Shown piece after piece: positions 52,041 to 60,729 of a DNA stretch of 64,000 bases (positions are counted from its first letter, which is position 1; the number at the start of each line of letters is the position of its first letter). The position numbers and the translations under genes were made by a program. Below the pieces are notes generated by a model that saw nothing but the letters and a program-made list of their open reading frames with translations, did not search any database and had not been told where the DNA came from. The stretch is taken from assembly GCF_002159835.1 (NCBI RefSeq), contig NZ_NFJL01000007.1:118007-182006 (forward strand), in the 5' to 3' direction. Source of the stretch: Blautia sp. An249 (GTDB lineage: Bacteria > Bacillota > Clostridia > Lachnospirales > Lachnospiraceae).

Positions 52041-54809
52041 TTAAGCGCCTTCTACTCCATCCCCGGAGCCATCGTCCCCGGAGCCGCCGGAACCATCGTC
52101 TCCGGAGCCGCCGGAGCCATCGTCCCCGGAGCCGCCGGAACCATCATCGTCGGAACCGCCGGAACCATCATCTCCGGAACCGCCGGAGCCATCATCTCCG
52201 GAGCCGCCGGAATCGTCGTCCCCGGAGCTGCCGGTACCGTCATCGCCGGATCCGGAATTGCTGCCGCCGGAACTGCTGCCGCCGGAACCGTTGTTTCCGG
52301 AATCGGAATCGTTGTCACCGGAATTATTTCCATCTGAGTTATTTCCCTCTCCTCCGGTATTGGAATTTCCGGAATCCGAACTGTCTGAAGAACCGGAATA
52401 GGAACCGTAGGAACTGCCGGAATCATTGTAATCATAATCTGAATATCCGTAATAGTGACTTTCACACCGTTCTGTGGGAAGGGAGCCGATGTCGAAATAT
52501 TCGGTAACTGTGGGGCATCCCGAACGGGGAAGCAAACCGCTGATACTGCAGACAGAGGTCCGTTCTACGCTGGCCGGTTTTTCAAACTCCTGCTCGGTCA
52601 GGTTTTCATGGATACGCTCCATTACTTTCTGCCAGAGCAGCTTGTGGAAATTTCTGGACATATAGTCGTCCGGAATCTTCTCATTGTTGTCAAATCCGGA
52701 CCAGACAGCACAGGTATAATAAGGAGTATATCCTACAAACCATAAATCGTTATAGGTATCTGTGGTACCGGTCTTTCCTGCTACCGCCATATTATCTAAC
52801 CGACACATGGTACCTGTACCGTATTTTACCACGTCTTCCATGGCGCTGGTAAGCAGATAAGCGGTACTTTCTTTAATCACAGAGGTCTCTTCCGGCGTGT
52901 TGTCAACCAGAAGATTTCCGTCCCGGTCATAAATCTTTGTAAAGTAAATGGGTTTAATGTAATTTCCCTGGTTGGCAATGGCTGCATAGGAAGCACAGAG
53001 CTCCACATTGGTAACACCGTAAGTGATACCTCCGAGTGCCAGCGGGAGATTGGCATCGGAATAGACATTTCCATTTTCATCCGTATCCTGCTCTCCTCCG
53101 TGGGCCAGGGTGGTAAAACCGAACCGATCCAGGTAATCCAGGCCGAGCTCAGGAGTGACCTCCTCCAGACATTTAACAGCTACTACATTGACAGAATTCT
53201 GGATGGCCTTGCGGATGGTGGTCTCCCCTCCGTAGGTATTGCTGGCGTTTCGCACGGGAGAACCGTCCGGATAATCGTAAGGTTCATCCACAAAAGTAGT
53301 AGCCAGGGACATGCCCTTTTCATTTAAAGCAGGCGCATAAGTAGATACAATCTTAAAAGTAGAACCTGGCTGACGGGTGGTGTCAGTAGCTCTGTTTAAA
53401 GTCAGGCTGGCTGTCTTCTCGCCGCGTCCGCCGATTAATGCCTTCACGTATCCGGTGCGCTGATCAATAACACTCATGGAAGACTGGGGCTGAGGTGTGA
53501 AATTCACGTTTTCAGCAATCAGCGTACTTCCGTCTGATAAAATAGAAGCCTTGTACTGATCCACATAAGTCTGTCCTTCTTCAGGAGAATCGAACAGCAA
53601 ATCGAAATCGGGATCCTGATTTTTAAAATACAGGGTCAGCATTTCCTTGCTGTAATTGACTTCCTCTCCTTCCGGATTCTCTACGGTTAAAGCGTAATCA
53701 AGGGCATACTGTACATAATCAGGGAAGTTTTCCGGATTCTGATATTCCTCATCCAGGATGGCCTGAATGGTGGGATCCTGTGTGGTATAGACCTGAAGAC
53801 CGCCGCTGTATAAAGCGTTTCTGGCCTGAGTTTCTGTATACCCTTTTACATTCATTAAAACTTCAATGACCTGATCGGTCAGCTCGTCTTCAAAATAGGA
53901 ATAAACGGTCTCTTTTGTCTCTATTTCAGACTGAGCCGCCTGTATTTCACTGTAAATATCGTCGTTTATGACTTCGTTGTACTGGGTCTGAGTGATGTAT
54001 CCCTGATCCAGCATATCTCCCAGGACTTTTTTCCGTCTCTGTGCGTTGGCCTCGGGATTCTCTATGGGATTGTATTTGGTAGGATTCTGTGTGATTCCCG
54101 CAATGGTGGCACATTCCGATAAATTCAGATCCCAGACATCTTTGTTGAAGTATTTTCTGGCGGCTGCCTGTACGCCGTAAGAGCCTGCCCCCAGGTTAAT
54201 GGTGTTGAGATAGTTCTCCAGAATAATCCCTTTATCATTAATCTTTTTCTCCACCTGTATAGCCAGGTACTGTTCCTGGAATTTACGGACGAATTTCTCC
54301 GCCCAGGTAGATTCACTGGTCCAGTCGGTAAAAACATTATTCTTTAACAACTGCTGGGTAATGGTACTGGCTCCTTCAGAAAAATGGCCGTCAGATACGC
54401 CGGTTACAAAGGCACGGAGAATTCCCCGCGCGTCAATGCCGTTATGTTCATAGAAACGTTCGTCCTCAATGGCCACAACTGCATTCTGTAAATCTTCCGG
54501 AATCTGTTCCAGGGAGACCGGCTGGCGGTTGGCCGTGGGGGCTGCCAGCTTTCGCATCTGATTCCCCTGATCATCATAGAGGTAAGAGGCATAGCCAAGT
54601 GGGGTAATATCAATGTCATCCACATCGGGGGCATTATCTATAATCCCTTTAAATGCGCCTATTCCTCCGCACAGCAATATGATGAAAATTGTAATCAGCG
54701 CTATAAATAAAACTCGTATGGCAGAAACATGTGCTCTTTGCCCAATCATGGTAGAGCGTGAAATCAGAGCTTTCCGCTTTTTTGAAGTGGACTTTTTTCC
54801 ATAATTCAT
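52041..54809 (-). CDS. Class A penicillin-binding protein with Gly/Ser/Asp repeat tail
   Basis: A 922-residue bifunctional peptidoglycan synthase. Basic cytoplasmic head, one membrane segment (about 32-55), GT51 transglycosylase domain (AIEDERFYEHNGIDARG; TQQLLKN), and transpeptidase with SxxK in GSTFKIVSTYA, SxN in QNSVNVVAV and KTGTTDTYNDLW. After about residue 795 the protein is almost only Gly, Ser, Asp and Asn, ending in octapeptide repeats (GDDGSGGS). Start at 54809 on the minus strand follows AAGGAGG; a longer frame upstream lacks a ribosome site. A TATAAT on the minus strand (54835-54840) may be its -10 box. The tail is probably an extracellular spacer. Confidence 0.93.
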   Translation of the reverse strand: MNYGKKSTSKKRKALISRSTMIGQRAHVSAIRVLFIALITIFIILLCGGIGAFKGIIDNAPDVDDIDITPLGYASYLYDDQGNQMRKLAAPTANRQPVSLEQIPEDLQNAVVAIEDERFYEHNGIDARGILRAFVTGVSDGHFSEGASTITQQLLKNNVFTDWTSESTWAEKFVRKFQEQYLAIQVEKKINDKGIILENYLNTINLGAGSYGVQAAARKYFNKDVWDLNLSECATIAGITQNPTKYNPIENPEANAQRRKKVLGDMLDQGYITQTQYNEVINDDIYSEIQAAQSEIETKETVYSYFEDELTDQVIEVLMNVKGYTETQARNALYSGGLQVYTTQDPTIQAILDEEYQNPENFPDYVQYALDYALTVENPEGEEVNYSKEMLTLYFKNQDPDFDLLFDSPEEGQTYVDQYKASILSDGSTLIAENVNFTPQPQSSMSVIDQRTGYVKALIGGRGEKTASLTLNRATDTTRQPGSTFKIVSTYAPALNEKGMSLATTFVDEPYDYPDGSPVRNASNTYGGETTIRKAIQNSVNVVAVKCLEEVTPELGLDYLDRFGFTTLAHGGEQDTDENGNVYSDANLPLALGGITYGVTNVELCASYAAIANQGNYIKPIYFTKIYDRDGNLLVDNTPEETSVIKESTAYLLTSAMEDVVKYGTGTMCRLDNMAVAGKTGTTDTYNDLWFVGYTPYYTCAVWSGFDNNEKIPDDYMSRNFHKLLWQKVMERIHENLTEQEFEKPASVERTSVCSISGLLPRSGCPTVTEYFDIGSLPTERCESHYYGYSDYDYNDSGSSYGSYSGSSDSSDSGNSNTGGEGNNSDGNNSGDNDSDSGNNGSGGSSSGGSNSGSGDDGTGSSGDDDSGGSGDDGSGGSGDDGSGGSDDDGSGGSGDDGSGGSGDDGSGGSGDDGSGDGVEGA
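52046..52260 (-). repeat. 24-bp minisatellite encoding the PBP tail
   Basis: Near-identical 24-bp units (variants of CCGGAGCCGCCGGAACCATC on the plus strand) encode the repeated GDDGSGGS octapeptide. In-frame unit gain or loss would change tail length without breaking the gene. Confidence 0.85.
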
Positions 54810-54973
54810 GACATTCCTCCTTTTAATCCTTTCCATTATACCAAATAAAAAAACCGAAATAAACCCCCAACATAAAAGTTCACAGTTCCTGCACAAAAGA
54901 TAGGCTCTTGCTTCCCGGTAAAATTTATGATAGCGTGAAAACAGAAAAAAGCGAAAGAAAAGAGGGATAACGG

Positions 54974-56179
54974 ATGCGTACGGCAAAGGAAGTGTATCAG
55001 ATTTATGACCAGTGTAAGTGCTCGTTCTATATTTATGAGGAAGAAATTGTGAAAAAACAGGCAGAAACCCTGAAACAGGCTCTGCCGGAGTTTGAATTTC
55101 TCTATTCGGTTAAATGCAATCCCATGGAAGAAATTCTGGAGACGGTATTTACCCGGGGCTTCGGAGCGGACGCGGCGTCTGTACAAGAAGTGAAACTGGC
55201 AGGAGAAAAAGGGCTGTCCAGGGAAAAGATTCTGTTCTCAGCTCCCGGCCGAAGCTATGAAGAGCTTCGGGAAGTCTGTGAAGATGCCCTGATTATCGCT
55301 GACAGTTTCCACGAACTGGAACTGCTGGAGAAAATAGCAGAGGAAAAAGGCCGGGTTCTGGAAACCGGCGTGCGTATAAACCCGGACTATACCATGGGCG
55401 GAGCAAAAGGAGTTTCCAGTAAATTCGGAATGGATGAAGAACTGATTTGGGAGAGGAGAGGTTTCTTTGATTCCTTAAAACATATACAGATTACAGGAAT
55501 TCATGTACATCTTCAATCCCAGGTTCTGTCAGCAGACGTACTTTCCGCCTACTACAGAAAGGTGGCAGAGCTGGCGGTGCGGTGCCAGAAAGAGATGGGA
55601 TGGGAACTGAAGTTTCTGAATTTCGGAGGAGGCCTGGGAATTCCCTATGGTCCCCAGGACAGTCCTCTGGATCTGGAGGAGGTTCTGAAAGGCTGGAAAA
55701 AACTGGGAGAGAAAATCCGAAAGCAACTTTCGGCCCGGCTCATTCTGGAAAGCGGGCGGTTCCTGGTATGCCAGGCAGGGACCTACTATACTCCCATCGT
55801 GGATCGAAAGGAATCCAGAGGCAGAAAGCTTCTGATTGTAAAAAATACCCTCAATGGATTTCTTCGCCCTTCCATGGCTGAAATTGTAAAAGACTGCAGA
55901 AAAGATGGGGAAGGTTTTACCTGCGAACCTTTTTATACAGGAGAAAACGCATTTGATTTCCGGGTTGTGGGAAAAGAAGGCGAAACAGAGAAAGAGACGG
56001 TGGACATTTATGGAAGCCTGTGTACCGCCGCCGATGCAATGAAAAAGGAAGCCGTGCTTCCCAAAAGTGAAATAGGAGATTTGCTTGCTGTAACCAATGC
56101 GGGAAGTTATGGATACAGCCTTTCACCGCTTCGTTTTTCCAGTCCGAAGGCGGTGCGGGAGTTCTACTGGCACGGATAA
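54974..56179 (+). CDS. PLP-dependent fold-type III decarboxylase (LysA/ornithine decarboxylase 2 family)
   Basis: A 401-residue enzyme with alanine-racemase-type barrel and C-terminal beta domain. PLP lysine in FLYSVKCNP (about residue 45), HVHLQSQ, phosphate loop NFGGGLGIPYG (about 217-227), ESGRFLVCQAGTY and the partner-subunit catalytic Cys in GSLCTAADAM. Family members decarboxylate meso-diaminopimelate, ornithine, arginine or carrier-bound amino acids. Motifs differ somewhat from standard LysA (HVHLQSQ instead of HxHIGSQ), so a non-lysine role is possible. It stands alone, divergent from the PBP gene and convergent with a glycosyltransferase gene. Confidence 0.8.
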   Translation: MRTAKEVYQIYDQCKCSFYIYEEEIVKKQAETLKQALPEFEFLYSVKCNPMEEILETVFTRGFGADAASVQEVKLAGEKGLSREKILFSAPGRSYEELREVCEDALIIADSFHELELLEKIAEEKGRVLETGVRINPDYTMGGAKGVSSKFGMDEELIWERRGFFDSLKHIQITGIHVHLQSQVLSADVLSAYYRKVAELAVRCQKEMGWELKFLNFGGGLGIPYGPQDSPLDLEEVLKGWKKLGEKIRKQLSARLILESGRFLVCQAGTYYTPIVDRKESRGRKLLIVKNTLNGFLRPSMAEIVKDCRKDGEGFTCEPFYTGENAFDFRVVGKEGETEKETVDIYGSLCTAADAMKKEAVLPKSEIGDLLAVTNAGSYGYSLSPLRFSSPKAVREFYWHG

Positions 56180-56212
56180 TGCTTCTTTCGGATGCGAAAA
56201 GAAACCCCTCAG

Positions 56213-57151
56213 TTAAGGCTCCTTTTCGCAGTTGGTTTCATCCAGAATATAGAGAGGGCGGCGCTTGGCCTCCAGATAGGTTTTGGCCAGGTACTGTCCC
56301 AGAATTCCGATACAGAAAAGCTGGATACCTCCCAGAAGCAAGGTGATGCTTACCGTTGACGCCCAGCCTGCCACCGGGTCGCCAAAGACAATGCGCCGGA
56401 AGATGATGACAGCCATAAAGATCAGAGAAGAGAAACCGAATAAGACGCCGCTTAAGGTGGAAATCACAAGGGGCGCGGTGGAAAAAGCCACAATCCCGTC
56501 AATGGCGTAGAGGAGAAGACTCCAGAAAGACCATTTGGTTTCTCCGGCGACCCGCTCCACATTTTCAAATTCAATCCATTTGGTTTTAAATCCTACCCAG
56601 CCAAAGAGGCCTTTGGAAAAACGGTTATATTCGCCCATTTCCAGCAGAGCGCTGACGAATTTGCGGTTCATCAGACGATAATCCCGGGCGCCGTCCACCA
56701 AATCCGTTTTTGAGATGCGGTTCATCAGACGGTAGAACTTCCTGGCAAACCAGGAACGGATTTTCGGTTCTCCTTTTCGGGAAACACGTCTGGTAGCGGC
56801 AGAATCATACCCTTCCACAGTAACTGCATGGTACATCTCAGGCAAAAGGGAAGGAGGATCCTGCAAATCAGCGTCCATAATGGCCACGTAATCTCCCTGG
56901 CTGTACTGCAGGCCGGCATAAATGGCGGCCTCCTTTCCAAAGTTGCGGGAGAAAGAAAGATATTTAACACGGGAATCCGCAGCGGCCAATTCCTTCAGAT
57001 AAGAGAGGGTTCCGTCAGAGGAACCGTCATTGACACAGATCAGTTCAAAGGATTCCTGGCACATGGATTCCGTAAGTTTTTGAAATTCCTGATAAAAGTA
57101 AGGAAGAGAGCTTTCCTCATTAAAGCAGGGGACGATAATGGAAATACTCAT
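56213..57151 (-). CDS. Family 2 glycosyltransferase, polyprenyl-phosphate (GtrB/DPM1-like)
   Basis: A 312-residue GT-A enzyme with two C-terminal membrane segments (about 228-250 and 262-285). Seen: SIIVPCFNEESSLPYF, VNDGSSDGT, MDADLQDPPSLLPEM (metal-binding DAD and the QDPP motif) and the RDYRLMNR loop. This layout matches enzymes that move glucose or another sugar from a nucleotide sugar to undecaprenyl phosphate for wall or teichoic acid decoration. Start at 57151 is preferred since AGGAG lies 8 nt upstream; an ATG 18 nt earlier precedes that site. No flippase partner is adjacent. Confidence 0.88.
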   Translation of the reverse strand: MSISIIVPCFNEESSLPYFYQEFQKLTESMCQESFELICVNDGSSDGTLSYLKELAAADSRVKYLSFSRNFGKEAAIYAGLQYSQGDYVAIMDADLQDPPSLLPEMYHAVTVEGYDSAATRRVSRKGEPKIRSWFARKFYRLMNRISKTDLVDGARDYRLMNRKFVSALLEMGEYNRFSKGLFGWVGFKTKWIEFENVERVAGETKWSFWSLLLYAIDGIVAFSTAPLVISTLSGVLFGFSSLIFMAVIIFRRIVFGDPVAGWASTVSITLLLGGIQLFCIGILGQYLAKTYLEAKRRPLYILDETNCEKEP

Positions 57152-57294
57152 AATTACCACTCCTTCCATGAAAATTTTGGATCCGGGGTTTTACAGTTTT
57201 TAGATTATAACACAGATTCGGTGAAAATAAAACTTTCCTCAGCTCCTTTCCCGTGATAAGATGCATTATAAGAAGAAAGAAGAGAGGAACGATT

Positions 57295-57951
57295 ATGCTG
57301 GAAACATATAAAACCGTGTACAAGGGCGGACAGGGAGAAATTGTGGAGAAAAAATCCCGTTTTATTGCTACCGTCCGTCCGGTGGAAACGGAAGAAGAAG
57401 CAATAGCTTTTTTAGAAGAAATGCGTAAGACTTACTGGAATGCCACCCATAACTGTTATGCTTATACGGTGGGTAAGAACCGGGAATTTACCAGATGCAG
57501 CGACGACGGCGAGCCCAGCCAGACAGCAGGAAGACCCATGCTGGACGTACTGCTTGGGGAAGAGCTGTACAACACGGCAGTGGTGGTTACCCGGTATTTC
57601 GGGGGAACCCTTCTGGGTACCGGGGGACTGGTACGGGCCTATTCCAGGGCAGTACAGGAAGGTTTAAAATGCAGTGAGCTGATAGAAAAGAAGTTTGGGC
57701 TGATTTTAGAGATTGGTACGGATTATCAGGGGATCGGGAAGATTCAGTACCTGGCAGGCGAGCGGAAGATACCGGTTCTGGACTCCCAGTATACGGACAG
57801 GGTAACAGTAAAGCTCCTTGTCCCCCTCCATCAGAAGGAAGAACTTAAGAAGGCTGTCACAGAGGCGACCAGCGGAAGAGCTTCCTTAAAAGAGGACAAA
57901 GAGCTGTATTTTGCCGTCAGAGACGGGGAATATTTACTGTTTGATGAATAA
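57295..57951 (+). CDS. YigZ/IMPACT family protein
   Basis: A 218-residue protein with the UPF0029/IMPACT N-terminal fold (EKKSRFIATVRPV, ATHNCYAYTVG, DDGEPSQTAGRPML, VTRYFGGTLLGTGGLVRAYS) and a C-terminal DUF1949 ferredoxin-like domain. Cellular role is unsettled; eukaryotic IMPACT acts in translation control and bacterial members may contact ribosomal or translation factors. ATG 57295 has AGAGAGG 7 nt upstream. It converges on the cyclophilin gene with only 3 nt between stops. Confidence 0.88.
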   Translation: MLETYKTVYKGGQGEIVEKKSRFIATVRPVETEEEAIAFLEEMRKTYWNATHNCYAYTVGKNREFTRCSDDGEPSQTAGRPMLDVLLGEELYNTAVVVTRYFGGTLLGTGGLVRAYSRAVQEGLKCSELIEKKFGLILEIGTDYQGIGKIQYLAGERKIPVLDSQYTDRVTVKLLVPLHQKEELKKAVTEATSGRASLKEDKELYFAVRDGEYLLFDE

Positions 57952-57954
57952 TTC

Positions 57955-58473
57955 TCAGCATTTCTCCGGTTCCGGATATTCAGAATCGAAGGTCTCCACG
58001 GTGATGGAACGGATAACCTGAGGGGTTAAGGGACGATCGCTGTAATCGGTATCGGTCTCTGCGATTTTATTTACGATCTCTAATCCTTCGGTTATTTTTC
58101 CGAAAGCGGCATAAGCTCCGTCCAGGTGAGGAGAGGTCTGATGCATGATGAAGAACTGGCTTCCGGCGGAATCAGGATGCATGGCTCTTGCCATGGAAAG
58201 AACGCCTGGAGTATGTTTTAAATCATTGGGGAATCCGTTCTGGGCAAATTCTCCTTTAATGGAGTAGCCGGGGCCGCCCATGCCGGTACCGTCAGGACAG
58301 CCGCCCTGAATCATAAAGCCGTTAATCACCCGGTGGAAAATCAGTCCGTTATAGAACCCTTTGTTTACCAGGCTGATAAAATTGTTTACTGTGTTAGGGG
58401 CGATTTCCGGGTATAATTCCCCCTTCATAACATCGCCGTTTTCCATTGTAATTGTAATTACTGGATTTGCCAT
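57955..58473 (-). CDS. Cyclophilin-type peptidyl-prolyl cis-trans isomerase
   Basis: A 172-residue cytoplasmic cyclophilin. Catalytic Arg and neighbours in [30 protein letters not shown], and AAFGKITEG cover the active-site pocket. No signal peptide. It assists proline isomerisation in folding proteins. Start follows GGAGAAAAATT, with a clear minus-strand promoter at 58518-58546. Confidence 0.93.
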   Translation of the reverse strand: MANPVITITMENGDVMKGELYPEIAPNTVNNFISLVNKGFYNGLIFHRVINGFMIQGGCPDGTGMGGPGYSIKGEFAQNGFPNDLKHTPGVLSMARAMHPDSAGSQFFIMHQTSPHLDGAYAAFGKITEGLEIVNKIAETDTDYSDRPLTPQVIRSITVETFDSEYPEPEKC

Positions 58474-58517
58474 AATTTTTCTCCTTAAAAAATGATTGTA
58501 CTTTTTGCGTGTAGTCT

Positions 58518-58546
58518 ATTATAATATGTCAGAGAAAATCCTGCAA
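58518..58546 (-). promoter_or_regulatory. Cyclophilin gene promoter
   Basis: On the minus strand TTGCAG (58541-58546), 17-nt spacer, TATAAT (58518-58523), 45 nt before the start codon. Confidence 0.7.
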
Positions 58547-58574
58547 GAGAATTAGTTTAAGACGACAGGATAAG

Positions 58575-58632
58575 CGTAACTATTCAGCCGCGTAAGCTGC
58601 GGGAATCCGAGATGCATGGCTGAATAGTTACG
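58575..58632. repeat. 15-bp perfect inverted repeat with inner hairpin (REP-like)
   Basis: CGTAACTATTCAGCC (58575-58589) is exactly complementary to GGCTGAATAGTTACG (58618-58632). The 28-nt loop contains a second small stem, CCGC/GCGG. There is no T tract. It lies between the cyclophilin promoter and tsaE. Confidence 0.7.
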
Positions 58633-58680
58633 GAAACGCATCTGATAACAGAAATTGTGCTGGAAAGGCTGGATACAGAG

Positions 58681-59133
58681 ATGATAATAGAAACCAGAAA
58701 TCCGCAGGAGACCTTTGCGGTGGGAAGAAGGCTGGGAGAAAAGGCGCAGCCGGGTCAGATTTATACACTGGAAGGCGATCTCGGCGTGGGAAAGACAGTT
58801 TTTACCCAGGGGGTTGCCGCCGGGCTGGGAATTACAGAAGCAGTCAGCAGTCCTACGTTTACCATTCTCCAGGAATATGAGTCGGGAAGACTGCCCTTTT
58901 ATCATTTTGATGTCTATCGAATTGGAGATATTGAAGAAATGGAAGAAATTGGCTACGATGATTATTTTTTCGGAAAGGGAATCTGCCTTATTGAGTGGGC
59001 GAATCTGATTGAAGAGATTCTTCCCCAGAGCCATATTTCTGTAACTATAGAAAAAGATTTAAATCAGGGCCTGGACTATCGGAAAATTACCATACAGGGT
59101 CTGGAAGAATTTGATAAGAGAGAGGGAGACTGA
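58681..59133 (+). CDS. tsaE: tRNA t6A biosynthesis ATPase TsaE
   Basis: A 150-residue P-loop protein. Walker A GDLGVGKTVFTQG, SPTFTILQEYESG and HFDVYRIGDIEEMEEIGYDDYF match TsaE, which drives the TsaB-TsaD-TsaE cycle that puts threonylcarbamoyl on A37 of ANN-decoding tRNAs. ATG 58681 is preferred to GTG 58657; the ribosome site is weak for both. It runs directly into tsaB (1 nt between stop and start). Confidence 0.92.
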   Translation: MIIETRNPQETFAVGRRLGEKAQPGQIYTLEGDLGVGKTVFTQGVAAGLGITEAVSSPTFTILQEYESGRLPFYHFDVYRIGDIEEMEEIGYDDYFFGKGICLIEWANLIEEILPQSHISVTIEKDLNQGLDYRKITIQGLEEFDKREGD

Positions 59134-59134
59134 G

Positions 59135-59860
59135 ATGAAAATATTGGCGCTGGACAGTTCCGGAATTGTGGCTTCTGTGGCTGTGGTAGAAGATCAGAAT
59201 CTGCTGGCAGAATATACTGTCAATTACAAGAAAACCCATTCTCAGACATTGCTGCCCATGCTGGATGAGATAAGTAAAATGACAGAACTGGATCTGGAAA
59301 GTCTGGATGCAGTGGCTGTTGCCGCCGGTCCGGGATCTTTCACCGGGCTTCGTATCGGGTCAGCTACCGCGAAAGGTCTGGGACTGGCTCTGAAAAAACC
59401 CCTGGTTTCCATTCCTACCCTGGAGGGACTGGCGTATAATCTGTATGATACGAAAGGTCTGATCTGCCCTTTGATGGACGCCAGGAGAAATCAGGTATAC
59501 ACAGGAGTCTATCGGTTTGCAGATCACAGGCTTCAGACAGTGGAGGAGCAGCGGGCAGCAGATATTCTGGAAATTCTGGAATGTATCAACCAGTTAGGGG
59601 AGCCGGTGACCTTTCTGGGAGACGGAGTTCCTGTTTTCCGGGACGCTATCGGAAGGACTGTAAAGGTGCCCTTTTCCTTTGCACCGGCCCATCTGAATAA
59701 GCAAAGAGCAGCAGCAGTGGCAGCGCTGGCCTGCGTATATATGGAAGAAGGGCGGACAGAAACAGCGGCAGAACACCGTCCGGACTATCTGCGCATGTCC
59801 CAGGCGGAGAGAGAGCGGGCAGAAAGAGAACGATTGAAAAAAGAGGGCACATCTCTATGA
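59135..59860 (+). CDS. tsaB: tRNA t6A biosynthesis protein TsaB
   Basis: A 241-residue ASKHA-fold pseudo-enzyme that partners TsaD. N-terminal ILALDSSGIVASVAVV and AAGPGSFTGLRIGSATAKGL define the family. ATG 59135 is just after the tsaE stop with GAGGGAG upstream. Its stop overlaps the rimI start by 4 nt, so tsaE-tsaB-rimI form one translationally coupled operon. The C-terminal 20 residues are rich in Arg and Glu. Confidence 0.93.
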   Translation: MKILALDSSGIVASVAVVEDQNLLAEYTVNYKKTHSQTLLPMLDEISKMTELDLESLDAVAVAAGPGSFTGLRIGSATAKGLGLALKKPLVSIPTLEGLAYNLYDTKGLICPLMDARRNQVYTGVYRFADHRLQTVEEQRAADILEILECINQLGEPVTFLGDGVPVFRDAIGRTVKVPFSFAPAHLNKQRAAAVAALACVYMEEGRTETAAEHRPDYLRMSQAERERAERERLKKEGTSL

Positions 59861-60297
59861 TACTAAGAGAAATGATGCCCGAAGATCTGGAACAGGTAAT
59901 GGAAATAGAAGAAAGGCTGTTTTCCCATCCCTGGACCAGAGAAGGATTTTTTACTTTTCTGATGAAAAGCAACGCCATGTTTCTGGTAGTGGAAGAGAAA
60001 GGACAGATTCTGGGCTACTGCGGATGCCTGCTGGTTCTGGATGAAGGCGATATTACCAATGTGGCAGTGAAAAAGGAACGTCAGGAAGAAGGAATCGGAA
60101 GTTTCATGATTGACGGGCTGATTCGTTTTTGCAGAGAACGAGGGGTTACCCTTCTGCACCTGGAAGTAAGGAAGGGAAACCAGAAGGCAATCCGTTTATA
60201 CGAAAGAAATGGATTTAAAATGGATGGATACAGGAAAAATTATTATACAGATCCGTCAGAAGACGCTGTTTTAATGAGCCGGACAGAGGGAATCTGA
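59857..60297 (+). CDS. rimI: Ribosomal-protein-alanine N-acetyltransferase RimI-like
   Basis: A 146-residue GNAT acetyltransferase. VEEKGQILGYCGCLL, the acetyl-CoA loop VKKERQEEGIGSFMIDGLI (Q/RxxGxG/A form) and LEVRKGNQKAIRLYERNGF are typical of RimI, which acetylates the N terminus of ribosomal protein S18 and perhaps others. Overlaps tsaB by ATGA. Confidence 0.9.
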   Translation: MILREMMPEDLEQVMEIEERLFSHPWTREGFFTFLMKSNAMFLVVEEKGQILGYCGCLLVLDEGDITNVAVKKERQEEGIGSFMIDGLIRFCRERGVTLLHLEVRKGNQKAIRLYERNGFKMDGYRKNYYTDPSEDAVLMSRTEGI

Positions 60298-60408
60298 CAG
60301 AACAGAGAAAAGCTTCCAGGGTTTCCTCGGGTTTCCGCTGGGATTGAAAAGAACTTTCCTATATAATAGTGGATGAAGCGAAAGACATTTCACAAAAGGA
60401 GAATACCT

Positions 60409-60657
60409 ATGAGAAAATATAAAATGCAGACAGAGAAACAGCTTATGGAACTTTCCTGTAATAAATGCGGAAGGAAAATCCCACTGAAAAACGGCGTGCC
60501 TCAGGAAGGGGTATTCCAGGGTCAGGCTGTCTGGGGATACTTTTCCGAAAAAGACGGAGAGGTTCATTCCTTTGATTTATGTGAAGCCTGTTATGATGAA
60601 TGGATTCGTACTTTTCAGATTCCTGCAGAGATCCTGAAAAGTACCGAGATCCTCTAG
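60409..60657 (+). CDS. Small zinc-ribbon-like protein, function unknown
   Basis: An 82-residue protein with two CxxC pairs (CNKCGRKI near residue 18 and CEACYDEW near residue 55), spaced to bind one zinc. No other domain. ATG 60409 has AAGGAG upstream; an ATG 36 nt earlier has no ribosome site. A TATAAT (60362-60367) lies 42 nt before the start, without a matching -35. It sits between rimI and the RNase Z-like gene. I do not recognise its role. Confidence 0.7.
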   Translation: MRKYKMQTEKQLMELSCNKCGRKIPLKNGVPQEGVFQGQAVWGYFSEKDGEVHSFDLCEACYDEWIRTFQIPAEILKSTEIL

Positions 60658-60729
60658 GGAAGTGGACGTGAAAAACGTTTTATGCTACACTGATAGATGT
60701 GAATAAGTGAAAGAATAGGAAGATAGAGA

